From: Cycas panzhihuaensis
Taxonomy: Eukaryota; Cycadophyta
Length of the DNA: 64,000 bases
Reading direction: 5' to 3'
Assembly (NCBI GenBank): GCA_023213395.1
Contig: CM041465.1
Coordinates: 185,945,741 to 186,009,740, forward strand
Shown piece after piece: positions 22,333 to 33,895 of the stretch. Made by a program: the position numbers and the translations under genes. Within the stretch, counting starts at the first letter, position 1. Each line of letters starts with the position of its first letter. The notes below the pieces were generated by a model, which was not told the origin of the DNA, made no database searches, and saw nothing but the letters and a program-made list of their open reading frames with translations.

Positions 22333-24879
22333 CTCTTAATATTTCATTAATCATCCCATTTGTTAATATTGATTTCTATTAATGGGATAGATCTACTACA
22401 TGTATTTATGGTAGGATGCCTCCTCTACAATATAGAAATAATTCAAATTTATAATACAAAGTTCTTACTTTAATTATAAAACCATATTCACTACCTCCTT
22501 TAAATCACAACTTGATACTTATTAGTTCACATGATTTTGAAGCCATTGATTCTGATACTATTAATGCTTTATTGACTTCTAATGATATCATCCCTTATAA
22601 ATTGTATTAATACTTGCATAAATAAATAACCACATTTATTAGTTTAGATTTAGATATAAAAGGGTTAATCTAAACTGATGAGTTATGTAGTTTTGCTTAG
22701 TTTACTTTATCTTAATTTGACATTTGTTTGGATTCCCTTTCTAATATTTCTCCTAAGTTGCTCTTCATCTCTTATATCATAAGTGAAAAGGAATGAAATT
22801 TACCCTTTTCATTTGAAGCCTCTACTTTATCTGTTTCCTCCATCTTGGAGGTAATTGAATTAGAGATTTAACCATCTTTCCACCCACTAGAATTTGATTT
22901 AAATTCCTTCTATGATACTTCATACTCTTTAATGATTTACTTTTTGTTTGATTATTTGGTCAACTTAGTTTATGAAGTGACAGTAATATATTTTCTAAAG
23001 ATTTTCCATCATCCATTAAGTTTATTAATTAATATCATGTTAATCCAATTATTTTTAATCAAGTTTTGTTTGACCTATAATTATTTTCATTTAATTGAAC
23101 TATATAATAAGGAATCTCTTATTGTTAATCACATTTTTCTTTGTTTAAATAGAGTCGAGAGTAAAATGTACCTTCATACATCTATTTATTTTTCTATTTT
23201 TCATCATTGCATTTTGGAAATTTTCTTAATCTTCTTATTCATTGTCCCTTTATGCCATTGGACACCTTTATGGATAATAATTAATTTAAACTTGATTGTT
23301 TATGGTTGCATCTTTTCACTTCCTTAGATTAACCTAAAATGTTCCAAACCAAAATAAATAAAAGGATTAAAAATTACTCTTAATCTTTGAAATTTTACAA
23401 CTTAAAAGACTTAGTGTATTTCAAGTTGGTCTTGTTCACTCGAACTTGATTAACTTGTGAATAGAATTTCCTTAATGTAAATACATTTCATCACTTTTAC
23501 TTTTGATTTTCCTTTCTTAAATTATTTTTAACCTTTAGTGTCTTTTATTGAAACTAGTTTTTCACCTATTAGACATGCATCCCATCATCATTATTGCTAG
23601 TTTACTTTTACAAAATATGGGTAGGGTTTCTCTTAAGCTACATTATCTTCTTACTTTTAAAAATCCATAAAAAATTTTGAAACTTTTAAGAAATAAAAAA
23701 TTTCATTTGCTTTATACCCTTAAGAAGTTTTCCCAACCCCCTTTATTCTCTATTTGCTTTTATTCCTTTAGAGAACATTGTTTTTATTAGCCTTTGCCAT
23801 TTTCTTTCTAATGAATTAATATTTCCCAGGGTATTGTTGGTCCTACACTTTATTTTTTAGCTATAAATAGGTATTTGGAGTCCACCTTTAAGGCATTCAT
23901 GCTACCTTTGTAGTTGTATCAGATATTTCATTAGTTTCTTGGGGGCATAGCTCAATGGGATATTTATATCCCTTACTTTTTACTTTTCAAGCCTTACAAA
24001 TCTTTTTTCACTTATTGAATACTTAATTTTATGGTGAGATTTATTTTTTATTTTATGCAGAAGAGCTTATCCCTATTTTATCTTATATTTTTCATCCTAA
24101 AGTTATGCTCTTCTAGTAGTCTATATTTGCTTATCCAAAGCTTTTACTTTACAACTCTGATAAGTCAACTTTTTTACCATCACACTAGTTATCCAACCTT
24201 GGTCCATTTATACTGATAATCTAACTTGTGTATGATTCTCTATTTTATTTGGTTTATTTACTTTCACTTTTTGAGGTTAAGTAATACTTTCACCATAAAA
24301 ACATAATCTTGGAATTCTTCCCCTTTTATTTAACTAGAAGAATGAGTTATGAGTCAAAGAATTTATAACACATAGAGCCACTCACCCCCTTATGAATTAT
24401 GCCCTATTCATAAGGATTGATACCTTTGTAGAGAATTCATTACCATATGTGTCTTCTAAATTGCTATGTGAAGACTAATCATAGGTATAAGGTTTCTCAG
24501 TTTCACCCTCTCCAAGTTCTCTACATGAATCTTTGTTATTATGGGGCTATAAGTATGTGTGACAAGTGTGATAGTGGTTATATTAGTCACTATCATAAAG
24601 TGATACCTTTATTTTAAGTGAATGGATATATCAACACTTATTATATATCTTAAGAGTGAAGTATAAGGAACTAATTTAAAGATTCCATCTATCAAAGTTT
24701 ATTAGGTATTAACGCTTCTTCATCAGCAAAATTAGGTTACTCGTTTGACTCATTAAGTCATATTATATTTAGATTACCTTCATCTTTTTTCTACTTAGGT
24801 TGAGTCTTTTGTACCCAAGTTCTTAGCCATTATAGTTTTATTTTATGTTGATTCAATTTACATTAAATCTACTCATCTT
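22333..24879 (+). pseudogene. Gyp-6 continuation: pol spacer relic and unrecognised AT-rich sequence
   Basis: After LTR-5, a decayed coding stretch resumes (22470-22880: NHNLILISSHDFEAIDSD and similar Ser/Asp/Leu-rich residues), as expected for the spacer downstream of a Tat-type protease. Beyond 22900 I recognise no RT, RNase H or integrase motif. A 131-codon open frame at 22932-23327 is hydrophobic and AT-driven, with no family. The last 196 bases (24684-24879) recur at 41465-41660. Confidence 0.4.
24684..24879 (+). repeat. 196-bp direct repeat flanking Tat-2, left copy
   Basis: Ungapped match to 41465-41660 with five differences, all transitions. It ends one base before the Tat-2 LTR. See finding on the long flank duplication. 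Confidence 0.9.
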
Positions 24880-24880
24880 A

Positions 24881-27478
24881 TGGAATCGCATCTACGGGAT
24901 GGTCTTCTATGCTTATAGGATGTAGCTAGCTAAGGTGTGGTCGGGCTATAAATAGGATCTTAATTAGTAAGAAAGAACACCACGCAGGGCATCCGTGCGC
25001 TGGAGCATGGATTCAGGACCCATGGATGATGCCCAATTGCCTTAGGGCAATCTTCAGAAAAGGACGCAAGGCAAGGCCTTGGGTCATCCCAAAAGATAAG
25101 GCCCACCTACCCCTTGGATGGTCGGGAAGAGGAAGGGGGACTTTAGGAAGTTATGTCTTCTCACAAGAGGGAGAAGGCAATGTGCAAGTAGACATGTATA
25201 AGATGTGATGGCCTACGTGGGGCTAGATGGGGTGTAAGGAATGTGCGGCTCACCCCTAAGTCCTATCTACACATGATATAAACAACTATAAAAGAATTCG
25301 TAAATGCAAGAATGAGTTCTTTCCCTTTTTGTTTTCTATGTGTCTTTAGCATGCAACATGTGCATAAAAGAAACACGGCAGAAAAAAGGACAAAAGGGGA
25401 CAAGGAATACCTAGAAAAGAAGTGTGATTGGGATGTTGCGCCCTCCTGCTCTTTACACACTCTCCCACTCGAACTCGCCGTGCAGGTGTGGGGCTAGTCG
25501 ATGATGGTTGTCATGAACAGACAAGGGGCTACCTTACCTTTCCCAATCATGTGAAAGCAAAGCAACAAAAAAGAGCAAAGAAGGAAAACAAAAGCACTAC
25601 TAGCTAGAGACTAACATGTCAAGAAGCCCGCCTCCTTCGTACTTCTATTGTCACAACCTGCCAAGCACAAAATAAAGGTTTCTCCCTCCCGAAAGAGGAG
25701 CCTGCCAAATATGCCTAATATATATATGAATACGAGAAGTAGTTAATAAATCAAGTTAAAAATATTACACTCTACTCCAAAACCTCCAAGCAAGACTCAA
25801 ATCAAAGCAACACTAAGTAGTGATTAAGATGAGGAAGTTAGCCTCGGGATGGCCAACTTACCCACAAGTACCTCCACGTAGCCTCAATGGGGGGAAAACC
25901 AGGGTATAATGGCTATATGGGACAATAGACAAAAGAGGTGATAAACCAATAAAATGGTGCACAGATAAACCCAAGAGATGAAGTGCTATAGGCAGCAAAT
26001 CATCAAGCTGGGACAAACCAAGGATCATAAACCGACCGGGATGGGTTTAGGGGCTTATGTGATGCCTAAAACCTGAGAGTGCAGGTCTAAAACCAGCATG
26101 GCAAGGTCTGCCAATGCTATTTTCAAAACTGTAAATAAGCTCTCACTATCCTTAGCCCAACTCCAGAGAGAGGCATGGAGTGGAAGAGGAAGGAAGGGAA
26201 GGGTAAAACCCTTGGGGAGAAGGCCAATAAGGGGACTGATCCCACCTTTCTCCCTTCACCTATCCTTATGCAGCCCTCTTGCACAGCTACCCTAGAGTGA
26301 GCTTGCAGGAGAAGAGAGGAGGAGTACTGCAAAATAAAGAGCAATAGGCAAGCTCCTATGAAATGCAAAGATAGGAGCAAGGAATGACTCAAAACTGCTC
26401 ATAAAAGGAAGAGAAAAAACCAAGAAACTTAAAGGACCATTGTAGGAGTACCTTGCAGCAGAAGGAAGGAGCTTGATTCTGCCAAAAATCAAAGGGAAAA
26501 GCCTATGCCAAATAGGCTTTTCAAACCTGGGCTGAAGGGGAGGCAAACTTGGATGCAACTCTGAGATCTTAGAGTTTGCTTGTTGAGATGCTGTGAGTAC
26601 CCTCCTTCCACGAAATAGACCTACAAAAAGGGAGCCTGAAGCTGCTAGAGCAGGGCCTGAGATGCTGCAGGTGTCCTGTGGAAGAAAAGCCAGAGCAGAG
26701 GAGTAGATCCTGTGAAGGTTATAGAGTGAGAGCTAGAGTAGAGAGCAAAAAATGAACGAAGAAGAAAAAATGGCTTAGTTTTTGATTTTTATACTCACCC
26801 CAACCCTAAACGAATGTTTAGGGTTATGGTGGGATGAGTACCCGAGGGTGCCACGTGGTGATTCTGCAGAAAGAGCAGGAATCGTCAAGGCAGTTTTAAA
26901 AAATAAGTTTAAACAATGATCGCAGAACTTCGCGATCTTTAAGCAAACTTTGCAATACCATTAAGTTTGCAGCAGTGTAGGGCTAAAAGTCAAAATTAAG
27001 GTAGAACTGAGTCCTAGAGCCAAACAGAAGGGTGTGCAGAGGTTGGGTAGGCTAGGAGCTCATGCCCAGGTGACTGGCAAGTGGCCGACAGAGAGAGACG
27101 AGTCTCGAGGGGGGGGGGGGTATACTATCACACCTATAAGAGGACTCAAGTGGTGACAAGAGTGTTGACACGAGCAGGTCATGGATAATGGTGATGTTCA
27201 ATGAGCTGTGGAGGTATTGCGGGCAGCTGAGTGCCATATGGGGTGCATGACTCGCTGAGGAGTGCCCCATGATGGGTTGTCATAAGCTGAATAATATGCG
27301 ACAAGTGCAAGTAACGTGATCAGGCAAGAAAGCAATGCGATCACACAAATGGCAAGCGAGCGTGTATCAAAAAACACTCTAAATGACTCTTACTAAGTGA
27401 TAGCCAAAGGTGAGAAGTATATACTTGTGTTTAACTAAGTCGACCCATCTCAAGTCCATTCCCGGTAGCTGGGAAACA
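24881..27478 (-). repeat. 3' LTR of Tat-2
   Basis: Aligns end to end with 38890-41463, with many transitions and a few indels. On the - strand it starts TGTTTCCC after the polypurine tract and ends GCGATTCCA. It holds TATAAAA at 26793-26787 (-), the 10-bp inverted telobox at 26802-26825, upstream inverted repeats at 26918-26970, and a G10 run at about 27111. Open frames at 26098-26295, 26123-26558 and similar recur in the other LTR without selection signs and are treated as chance. Confidence 0.9.
26787..26825 (-). promoter_or_regulatory. LTR promoter: TATA box and perfect inverted telobox, Tat-2 3' LTR
   Basis: AACCCTAAAC (26802-26811) and GTTTAGGGTT (26816-26825) form a perfect 10-bp stem with a 4-nt loop, directly upstream, on the - strand, of GAGTATAAAA (TATA at 26793-26787). 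Confidence 0.7.
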
Positions 27479-27490
27479 CTGCCCCCTTGG
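27479..27490 (-). other. Polypurine tract of Tat-2
   Basis: On the - strand CCAAGGGGGCAG abuts the LTR start TGTTTCCC. This position primes plus-strand DNA synthesis. Confidence 0.75.
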
Positions 27491-27719
27491 CAGTAGAGCC
27501 TCACCGCTCGGAGGCGTGGCGTGATGGTGAATGCTAGCAACCAAAAACTGTTAGTAGCACATGTGTATATATATAAATCATGAACAGAATATGGACCAAG
27601 GGTGTCAGCAAGTATCGTGGCAGAACGCGTGGACAAGGGAGACAGAGAGGAGGATCGCCTAGAAGTCAACCTAGAAATGAAACGAACAAAAAAGGGGGAT
27701 GCCCCTATCACTAGAATGC

Positions 27720-28300
27720 AATGGATAATGCAAGGGCAACCAACAGGCTAGACAAGCAAACTGGGAGGAGGGCGGCCAGAGACTTAGGCAACAGGCAGGC
27801 CAAACAAGTCTCTAAAAGGCGATCGCTGAGAAAAGGGAGGTGATGCTCAAGGATGAGGTGAATGAGGTTGCCAGCCTCAACATTGAGGGCCCGGGGAATA
27901 TGGTAAATGTCAATAGACTAGAAGTGATCCAATAGTGACCTCGCGGTCAATGCCAAGGCTCTCAAGCATGGGCACCGCACCTAGTAAACCTAGGTGAGAT
28001 GAGACACCACCACTTGGGAGTCGCAAAGAAGGATGACGAGTCCGTGATGGAAATGTAGCGCGTCAGTGAGGGATTTAATAACGGCCATGTACTTAGCTTC
28101 GTTATTAGTTACCTCGGGAAGTAAGATTCTAGAGCACAGGCAATCATGCCCAGAGGAATCATGGAGTATCCACGTGGCAGCAGAAGGACCAGGATTACCG
28201 CGGCTTCCGCCATTGGTGAAAATGTAAAGAGCCATGAATGAGAACAACATCTTTGCTGAAAAGAAGTGTAATGAAACTGAAGAAAGAGGCAAGAAGAGGA
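27720..28300 (-). pseudogene. Archaeal-type RNase H (aRNH), Tat-2
   Basis: Best aRNH copy in the window. In order on the - strand: IFTNGGSRGNPGPSAATW (about 28224-28170, catalytic Asp of F-T-D-G replaced by Asn), TNNEAKYMAVI with the catalytic Glu (about 28102-28070), LLCDSQVVVSHLT with the third catalytic Asp (about 28029-27990), a TAG where Tat-3 has Gln, then VRCPCLRALA, and IPRALNVEAGNL, where the fourth acidic position (A-D-S in Tat-3) is Gly. No convincing own promoter is visible, so its mode of expression is unknown. Two broken active-site positions and a stop make it inactive. Confidence 0.8.
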
Positions 28301-28309
28301 CTCTGTGTC

Positions 28310-28802
28310 GTTAGTGACGGTGGTCGTGAAGGGGTATGAAGGCCTGGCAATGAGGCAACCTGAAGGCAGGGAAGGCTACCCCACCAATGGGGAAGAAAAT
28401 AGCAGAAAAGGGACTCTGGGGCGCCCAAACTAGCTTAAGGAAGCACAAAGGGGGTGCCCGGTCAGAGGCGACACTCCCTGTAGGAGTGCCAAGAGCAAAA
28501 CGGGTGGCGAAAATGAGTCCCTGGTGGCGAAATGAGCTAAATGAGTATAAACTCGGGTATGCACGGGAGTGGCATGCAAAACAAGACGAAAGGGGCTTCG
28601 GCAAAAATGAGCCGCTTGGGGCATCATTAATGCGTCGAAGGAAATAGGTCGAAAGGAGACCATGGAGACAAAAAGAGGAACTAGGCCAGAAAGCAATGCT
28701 GGCCAGGGCGAAAATGCAGTCTCGAAGGCAAGAAATGAGGAAGTGCCCAATGGGGGCCCTGCCTATATAAAGAAAAATGAATAAAAAGGATTTCATTTTC
28801 AC
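28310..28802 (-). pseudogene. Open frame upstream of aRNH, Tat-2
   Basis: A 163-codon frame starting MKMKSF precedes the aRNH on the same strand. Tat-1 (8327, MKMNSI) and Tat-3 (58902, MKMNPF) have frames starting at the aligned point, and TRVYT or SLYSF-type words are shared. It could be the N-terminal part of the aRNH protein. However, it overlaps the antisense PMD promoter region and lies in different frames in the copies, so it may be only conserved non-coding DNA. No domain recognised. Confidence 0.35.
28764..28771 (+). promoter_or_regulatory. TATA box of the antisense PMD gene, Tat-2
   Basis: TATATAAA on the + strand in the context GCCTATATAAAG, matching the inverted site of Tat-1 at 8366-8359 and the related site of Tat-3. 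Confidence 0.6.
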
Positions 28803-28929
28803 GAGCTCTCATACGAAATCCAGAGCTTGTCCCTTACGCAGCAGAGCACTACCCCATTTCTGGGACATGCAGTGAGAGATCCGGCTGTTGGATCAGGGCG
28901 AGGAGGCAGCCAGAGCTACCGGGAGGGTG

Positions 28930-31250
28930 AGATAGCGACCACGTGACAAGATCTAGTGAGTGGATCGCCAAACCTAACCCGAAATCATAATTTAAAATTT
29001 AGTGCTTTTTGTAAAATTTTGATGTAGCTTTGGGCCCCATATGGGCAAAAAATGACCTCTCAAAGTCTGAATCAGACCCAGAAAAAGGTGAGACAGGGGC
29101 ATTAGATAACCCTGGTCTCGGTGGGCCCTGTTGGGCCCACCTAAAAGATTTTTTTTGAGTTTCTGGCAAGGAAACCCACTGCGGTAAAGATCGCGGTGCC
29201 GCGATCTTTGCCGCGGGGCCCCGATGGGACCTGGCTAAACTCTGCAGTACTACGAAGTTTAGCGCAGTGCAAAGGCAGACTATGGGGAAAAAAAAAGGAG
29301 GCTCTAGGAGTCTCCAAATCTCGACCAGATGAGGCCGAGGGAGAGCTCTGAGAGGCCAAGGGCAAGGCTAGCTATGGACTGACACGTTTGATGGCATCTT
29401 CCAGGTAGTGACCGTGGTAGAGAACCGCAAAAACGTTGGCATGGCTATGTTGAGTTTCTTAGAGATGATGAGTAAGGAGGACAGAGGATTCCTGCGGACA
29501 TGCGGGTTGCTGAAAGTGGTGAGGACACCTAAGTACATGTTAGATCAGAGACTGCGAGTGGATATAGTATCACATTGGGACAGGCGGAGGCATGTGTTCC
29601 ATCTGCCCCAAGTAGGGGATGTTATGGTGACACCCAGGGACATCCGGTAGATCCTTAGAGTGCCGGCGATAGGGAGACCAGCTTTGCTAGGAGAATTGCC
29701 TAGCAGCGAGGCAACCCATCGAGAGGCAGCCACATTTTTCACAGGCTAGGATAGGTGGGAGAGGCGAGGAGTGCCTCTGCATAGCATGGTACTGTCTAGA
29801 GTTCCTCGTATGAGGAAACTGATCACATTATGCATTATGTTCTAGATTTCCTAGAAACAGAACTATAAGGATATCCCAAGAGGTTGGATGGATGTCGTAT
29901 GGAGATGTGAGATTGAGGAGTGCTTGGATTGGGCCACGCTCATAGCGGCAAATCTCATTGCTCAGCTGGACACTATCAGGGCAGCAGGCAGAGGTGGATT
30001 GTCATATAGCACATTGTTGCGATCTTTGGTTTTTGATCATTTCTGATGAGTGGTACCATCAGGGGGACCACACCCCGTATCAGAGTGGGCACCCATGGTG
30101 TATAGATGGTAGACTCGGTTCAGGGGAGTAGAGGACCAGGCACATGTCAGGAGGTCTGTGGACGCCACGTCACTAGATCTCCTTACTATGATTGACTACA
30201 CCTCAGATCCCTATAGATCTATAAAATGGGGTAGTGACGAGGAGGCAGGAGTGATAGGGGCTACCCCCAGAGATGATGACGGTGGTGATGGGGGAGATAG
30301 AGGCGATGGGGCTGGCCCATCGTGAGCTATAGAGGAGGCAAGTCCATCAGGGACTACCGAGGAGATGAGAGGGCTTATGACATGAGCTCGGAGGTTGAGG
30401 ATCGTGGAGAAACCCAGGGGGACCACTTCACTAACAAAGAGAGTGACGCAGGTTCCGGCAGCGGAGGTAGTGGCAGAGGAGGTTCCAGAGGAGGAGGCAC
30501 CAACAGCTGGTGGAGAGCTAGGGGTAGAGGCTATAGCACAGGCAGAGGAGTCGGTGGCTGCAGCAGGTGAGGCCTTACTTTCCTCATCATTTGATAGCCA
30601 GATAGATAGTTTGATTTGGTTTTATTATGGTATGCAGTTGGATACATACTAGCATAAGGCATGTTAGGTTTGCAGGTACCGCAGAGATCTGACGGTTGGT
30701 GGAGGCCATGGTGATCCCTCATGTATACACAGAAGGGCAGCCACCCATCCAGGCTGAGGATGCACCCAGATCGGCAGGTGCCCACATGGCAGCATTCACC
30801 CCATTGGTGAGGGTGAGAGATATATGGGCTGCAAAGTCCCAAGAGCATGTAGCATTCAGGGGACAGATACAGCGAGAGCTGAACAAGGCTCGGGATGAGA
30901 GAGACACCCTACGGAGTCGCATACAGGCACTAAAGGCTCAGGGTGGAGACGGAGGGGATATGGGGAGCCATATCCAGGTGGTAGTACTAGAGGAGAGACT
31001 CTGAGGGGTGGAAGAGAGACTCTGCCTTATAAAGACAAAGCAGGATTATATCCAGGTACGATACGATCGACTGGTCAAGGACATGGCAGCGTCGAGGTCG
31101 ACACAAAGCAGGACACAGACCCATATGGCAGTAACGACTTTCGAGGAGGCCACGAGATGAGGGGAGTGACGCAGGGAGCTCGTGGAGACTCAGGAGGAGT
31201 CTCAGAGGGATGTGGTCCCTAGGAGAGGGATCACACCGACCAGGAGATGA
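28930..31250 (+). pseudogene. Antisense plant mobile domain gene, Tat-2 copy
   Basis: Runs opposite to pol. The exon 1 region near 28935-28955 keeps the GTGAGT donor, but its ATG is destroyed. Exon 2 begins at 29405 after CTTCCAG and reads NVGMAMLSFLEMMSKEDRGF, then HVFHLPQVGDVMVTPRDI (about 29588-29648), the hallmark F-H-L-P block at the start of PMDs. LIAQLDTIR and CGRGGLSY-like and RRSVDATSLDLLTMIDY-like blocks follow (about 29950-30200), then a Gly/Glu-rich tail. Intron 2 is 30567-30675 (GTGAGG...TTTGCAG, 109 bp). Exon 3 starts at 30676, carries HVYTEGQPPIQ (about 30722-30755) and a charged helix, ELNKARDERDTLRSRIQALK (about 30876-30935), likely coiled coil. Later stops break it. Confidence 0.8.
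29183..29263 (+). repeat. Paired inverted repeats in PMD intron 1, Tat-2
   Basis: First repeat: a 14-bp arm starting GGTAAAGATCGCGG (29183-29196), 2-nt centre, complementary arm ending at 29212, one mismatch. Second: GCTAAACT (29234-29241) facing AGTTTAGC (29256-29263). The same two motifs are present in the LTRs and in Tat-3. Confidence 0.75.
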
Positions 31251-31409
31251 TACCCTAGCAGCAAGACAGCAGTAGGATAGTACTCATGTATTTGATTTTT
31301 GACAGGAGAAAGCACGGGCCTCCAGGGGGTTATATATATAGAGTCATATGATTATACCCCCCCTGCAAGGACACCAGCTTCCCATATGTATGATATGACA
31401 TATGATTTT

Positions 31410-31457
31410 TTATGTATATATATATATCTATATATATATATATATATACATATATAT

Positions 31458-31529
<72 letters not shown>

Positions 31530-31572
31530 CTATATATATATATATATATACATATATATAGATATATATATA
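31410..31572. repeat. TA microsatellite with inverted and duplicated structure
   Basis: About 160 bases of nearly pure TA, punctuated by paired TATCTATA / TATAGATA and GTATAT / ATATAC interruptions. A block containing these interruptions occurs twice (starting near 31412 and 31514), each a near-palindrome. The open frames here encode only Ile-Tyr repeats and are not genes. It lies between the PMD 3' end and the pol 3' end. Confidence 0.9.
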
Positions 31573-32014
31573 CGGGGCAATTGGTGCCCCATTTTGATAT
31601 GTATGTTTTATTGTGTATGATGTAGATGTTTTATTATATGATGCATGTATTTTCTTCCATGCATGGCCATATATCTAACAGGAGCATAAACGACCACCAT
31701 GATTAGAGGTAATAGACACATGTGGGGTTAGGAAATAGGGCGACGCACACATCCACAGAGGAGCATAGTAGGATATGCAAAGGAAATACCAAGCGAGAGG
31801 GGGAGTAACGATGCTCCATAACGACGTCCTAACTAGGGGATGCCCAAATAGGAGGACAAGGTCCCAAAGGAAATGGGAACACGGGTTCCATGGGAGGAAC
31901 CAGAAAGAAATGGAAGAGGCCATCCTAAGTTGTCATTCCACCCGTGGCTGAGAGAAATGGGAACAACTTAAGACAGTAGTTTAGGCTCATTCTGGAGCGA
32001 GGTGAAGGGATCAC
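31573..32014 (-). other. Non-coding stretch downstream of the pol stop, Tat-2
   Basis: Homologous to 61560-62050 in Tat-3. No protein recognised. The pol frame appears to stop near 32015 after the KFLKKFYA-like tail, so this is pol 3' untranslated sequence, antisense to the PMD gene tail. Confidence 0.5.
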
Positions 32015-33410
32015 TGAGAGGATCGTGCATAAAACTTCTTAAGGAATTTCCCGTTGACAACCTTCTCAAATTCCAGGCCTTCCAAAGTGGTGATCCTATA
32101 AGTATCGTTATCGAGGCTCTCGAGAATGATGAAAGGACTAATCCATTTGGGCCTGAATTTGGTCAAGCGATTATAGAGATATTCCAACTAGAGGACGTAA
32201 TCCCCAGGGTATAAAGCATGGATACAAAGATGTTTGTCATAAGTCCTTTGTAAGCGGGCTTTCAAAGCAAGGTTTGCTTGGGAAGCCACTAACCGTCTCT
32301 CATCCAGAGCCTTAAGGTCTAAAAGACGAGCCTGACGGATAGACTCCTCATCGATAAGACCTCTAAGGAAGACTCGTAGAGAGGGGATCTCCACTTACAC
32401 TGGGAGTACCGCCTCAGTTCTATAGACTAAGGAGAATGGTATCATTCCAGTAGCTATACGGATAGAAGTACGATATGCTCACAGGGCAGAAGGGAGTTGA
32501 AGATGCCAATCTCTTTAAGATTACGCAACCGTTTTCTTTAGGATGTTGACGAGGGTTGTATTAAATGATTCGACTTATCTGTTTACTTGGGGTAATAAGG
32601 AGACAAGGTCTTATGAGAAATCTTGAATTTCTGGTAGAGCTCATCCATCTCTTTGTTACAAAAGGGGGTTCTATTATTTGTGATCAAGACATCTGGAATC
32701 CCAAAATGGCAAATGATGTGTTGGTAGATAAAGGTGGTTATCATCTTACCAGGCATGGTGGACAGAGGAATTGCCTCTGCCTATTTTGTAAAATACTCCG
32801 TGGCAGTCAAGATGTACTTATGCTACGACGAAGAAGGTGGTGATATGGCACCAATGAGGTCTAAACCCCATTGAGAAAAGGGCCATGGAGATATGATAAG
32901 ATGGAGGGCCTCGGAAGGCACATGAGAGATGTTAGCATGCTCTTGGCATCGTCGACATCTCAGGGTATAAGCATGGGCGTCCTTGAAAAAGGATGGCTAA
33001 TAATAGCCCATGCAGAGGATCCTTTGGGCCATGGATTGGCCCCTAAAGTAGCCCCCATAAATGTCATGATGGCATTTGCAGAGTATCTAGTCTGCTTCGT
33101 CTGAAGCGACGCAGTGAAGAAGGATCCTATCGAAGGATCTTTTATACAACACTTTGTCTATGAGGAAGTATTGTCTGGTGGTGGCGCAGATACACGACCT
33201 GACTTTATTGCTGGCTTCAGGGCGATATTCCTGCTGAGTGAGATACTGCACAATGTCACCATACCACTCGCTATCGGCAAGCAGATGAGGAGAGGTGCCC
33301 TAGATGGTCAAGATAGACTCATCAGCGAGAGAGTCGTCAACAGGAACGTCACACGTGCTGGGAATGGGGGCATCAGCTAGTTGCTCTGCCACTATCATTC
33401 CCTTCTTCGA
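32015..33410 (-). pseudogene. Integrase, Tat-2
   Basis: Right to left: zinc-binding HHCC relic (CHHDIYGGYF then CRRCQEHANISH), core QWGLDLI with first Asp (about 32895-32870), TATEYFTK, GIPDVLITNNRTPF (about 32705-32665), where the second catalytic Asp has become Asn, MDELYQKFKISHKT, then the YYP motif. The third catalytic Glu is not preserved. The C-terminal part includes IRQARLLDLKALDERRL (32340-32290), a helical segment typical of gypsy integrase tails. At least one frameshift separates core and tail. Confidence 0.8.
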
Positions 33411-33895
33411 CTTCCTATTAATGATTTGAAGGTCGAACTCTTGAAGCAAGACAGTCTAACAACCTGCCCTATCCGTCAAGTCTGAACGAGTAAGAAAATA
33501 ATGCAAGGGATCAAACTAGACGGTCACTTTGGTAGTATTACCAAGCAAGTAATGTCTGAACTTCTTGGTCGCGTGGACCAAGGAGAGACATTCCTTCTCA
33601 GCTGGAGAGTAGTTAAGTTCAGCAGCCATGAGAGTACGGTTAGTGAAATAGATCGCTCTCTTGACCCCTGAGTCATCCTCCTTAGCCAACACAGTGCCCA
33701 GGGATTCGTTAGTGGTCAAGGTATAAAGGATGAAGGGCCTATCAAAGCCAGGGGGCACCAATGTAGGGGTGGAAGTGAGAGCTTCCTTGAGTCCTGCAAA
33801 GGCTTGTTGGGTCTTGTCAGACCAAACAAAGGGAGCTCCCTTCTTCAATAGGTTGGTGAGAGGTTTGGCGTTTATGGTGAAGTCTGCCAAAAAAT
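33411..33895 (-). pseudogene. Gypsy-type RNase H (gRNH), catalytic Asp lost, Tat-2
   Basis: 124-codon open stretch (33890-33516) with KPLTNLLKKGAPFVWSDK, FILYTLTTNESLGTVL and the Glu helix SPAEKECLSLVHATKKF. The first catalytic position (Asp in LYTDAS-type RNases H) is Leu here and Ser in Tat-1. The Glu survives. As in Tat-1 the domain looks like a structural connection between RT and integrase. Confidence 0.8.

Noticed and set aside
22932-23327. 131-codon hydrophobic open frame that might look like a membrane protein
   Set aside because: Composition follows from T-rich DNA (Phe, Leu, Ile); no start context, no family, flanks full of stops.
24684-24879. The 196-bp repeat as part of a longer Tat-2 LTR
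   Set aside because: It lies on the outer side of both LTRs (before the left and after the right), so it cannot be LTR sequence and behaves like a flank duplication.
26098-26558. Open frames inside the Tat-2 LTR, recurring at 40089-40537
   Set aside because: Recurrence is explained by the LTR pair; the frames exist on both strands and have no domain.
31299-31625. Open frames of 108 and 72 codons rich in Ile and Tyr
   Set aside because: They translate the TA microsatellite; no gene.
32565-33380. + strand frames at 32565-33380 that look long and continuous
   Set aside because: They are antisense to the Tat-2 integrase; the - strand translation carries the integrase motifs.
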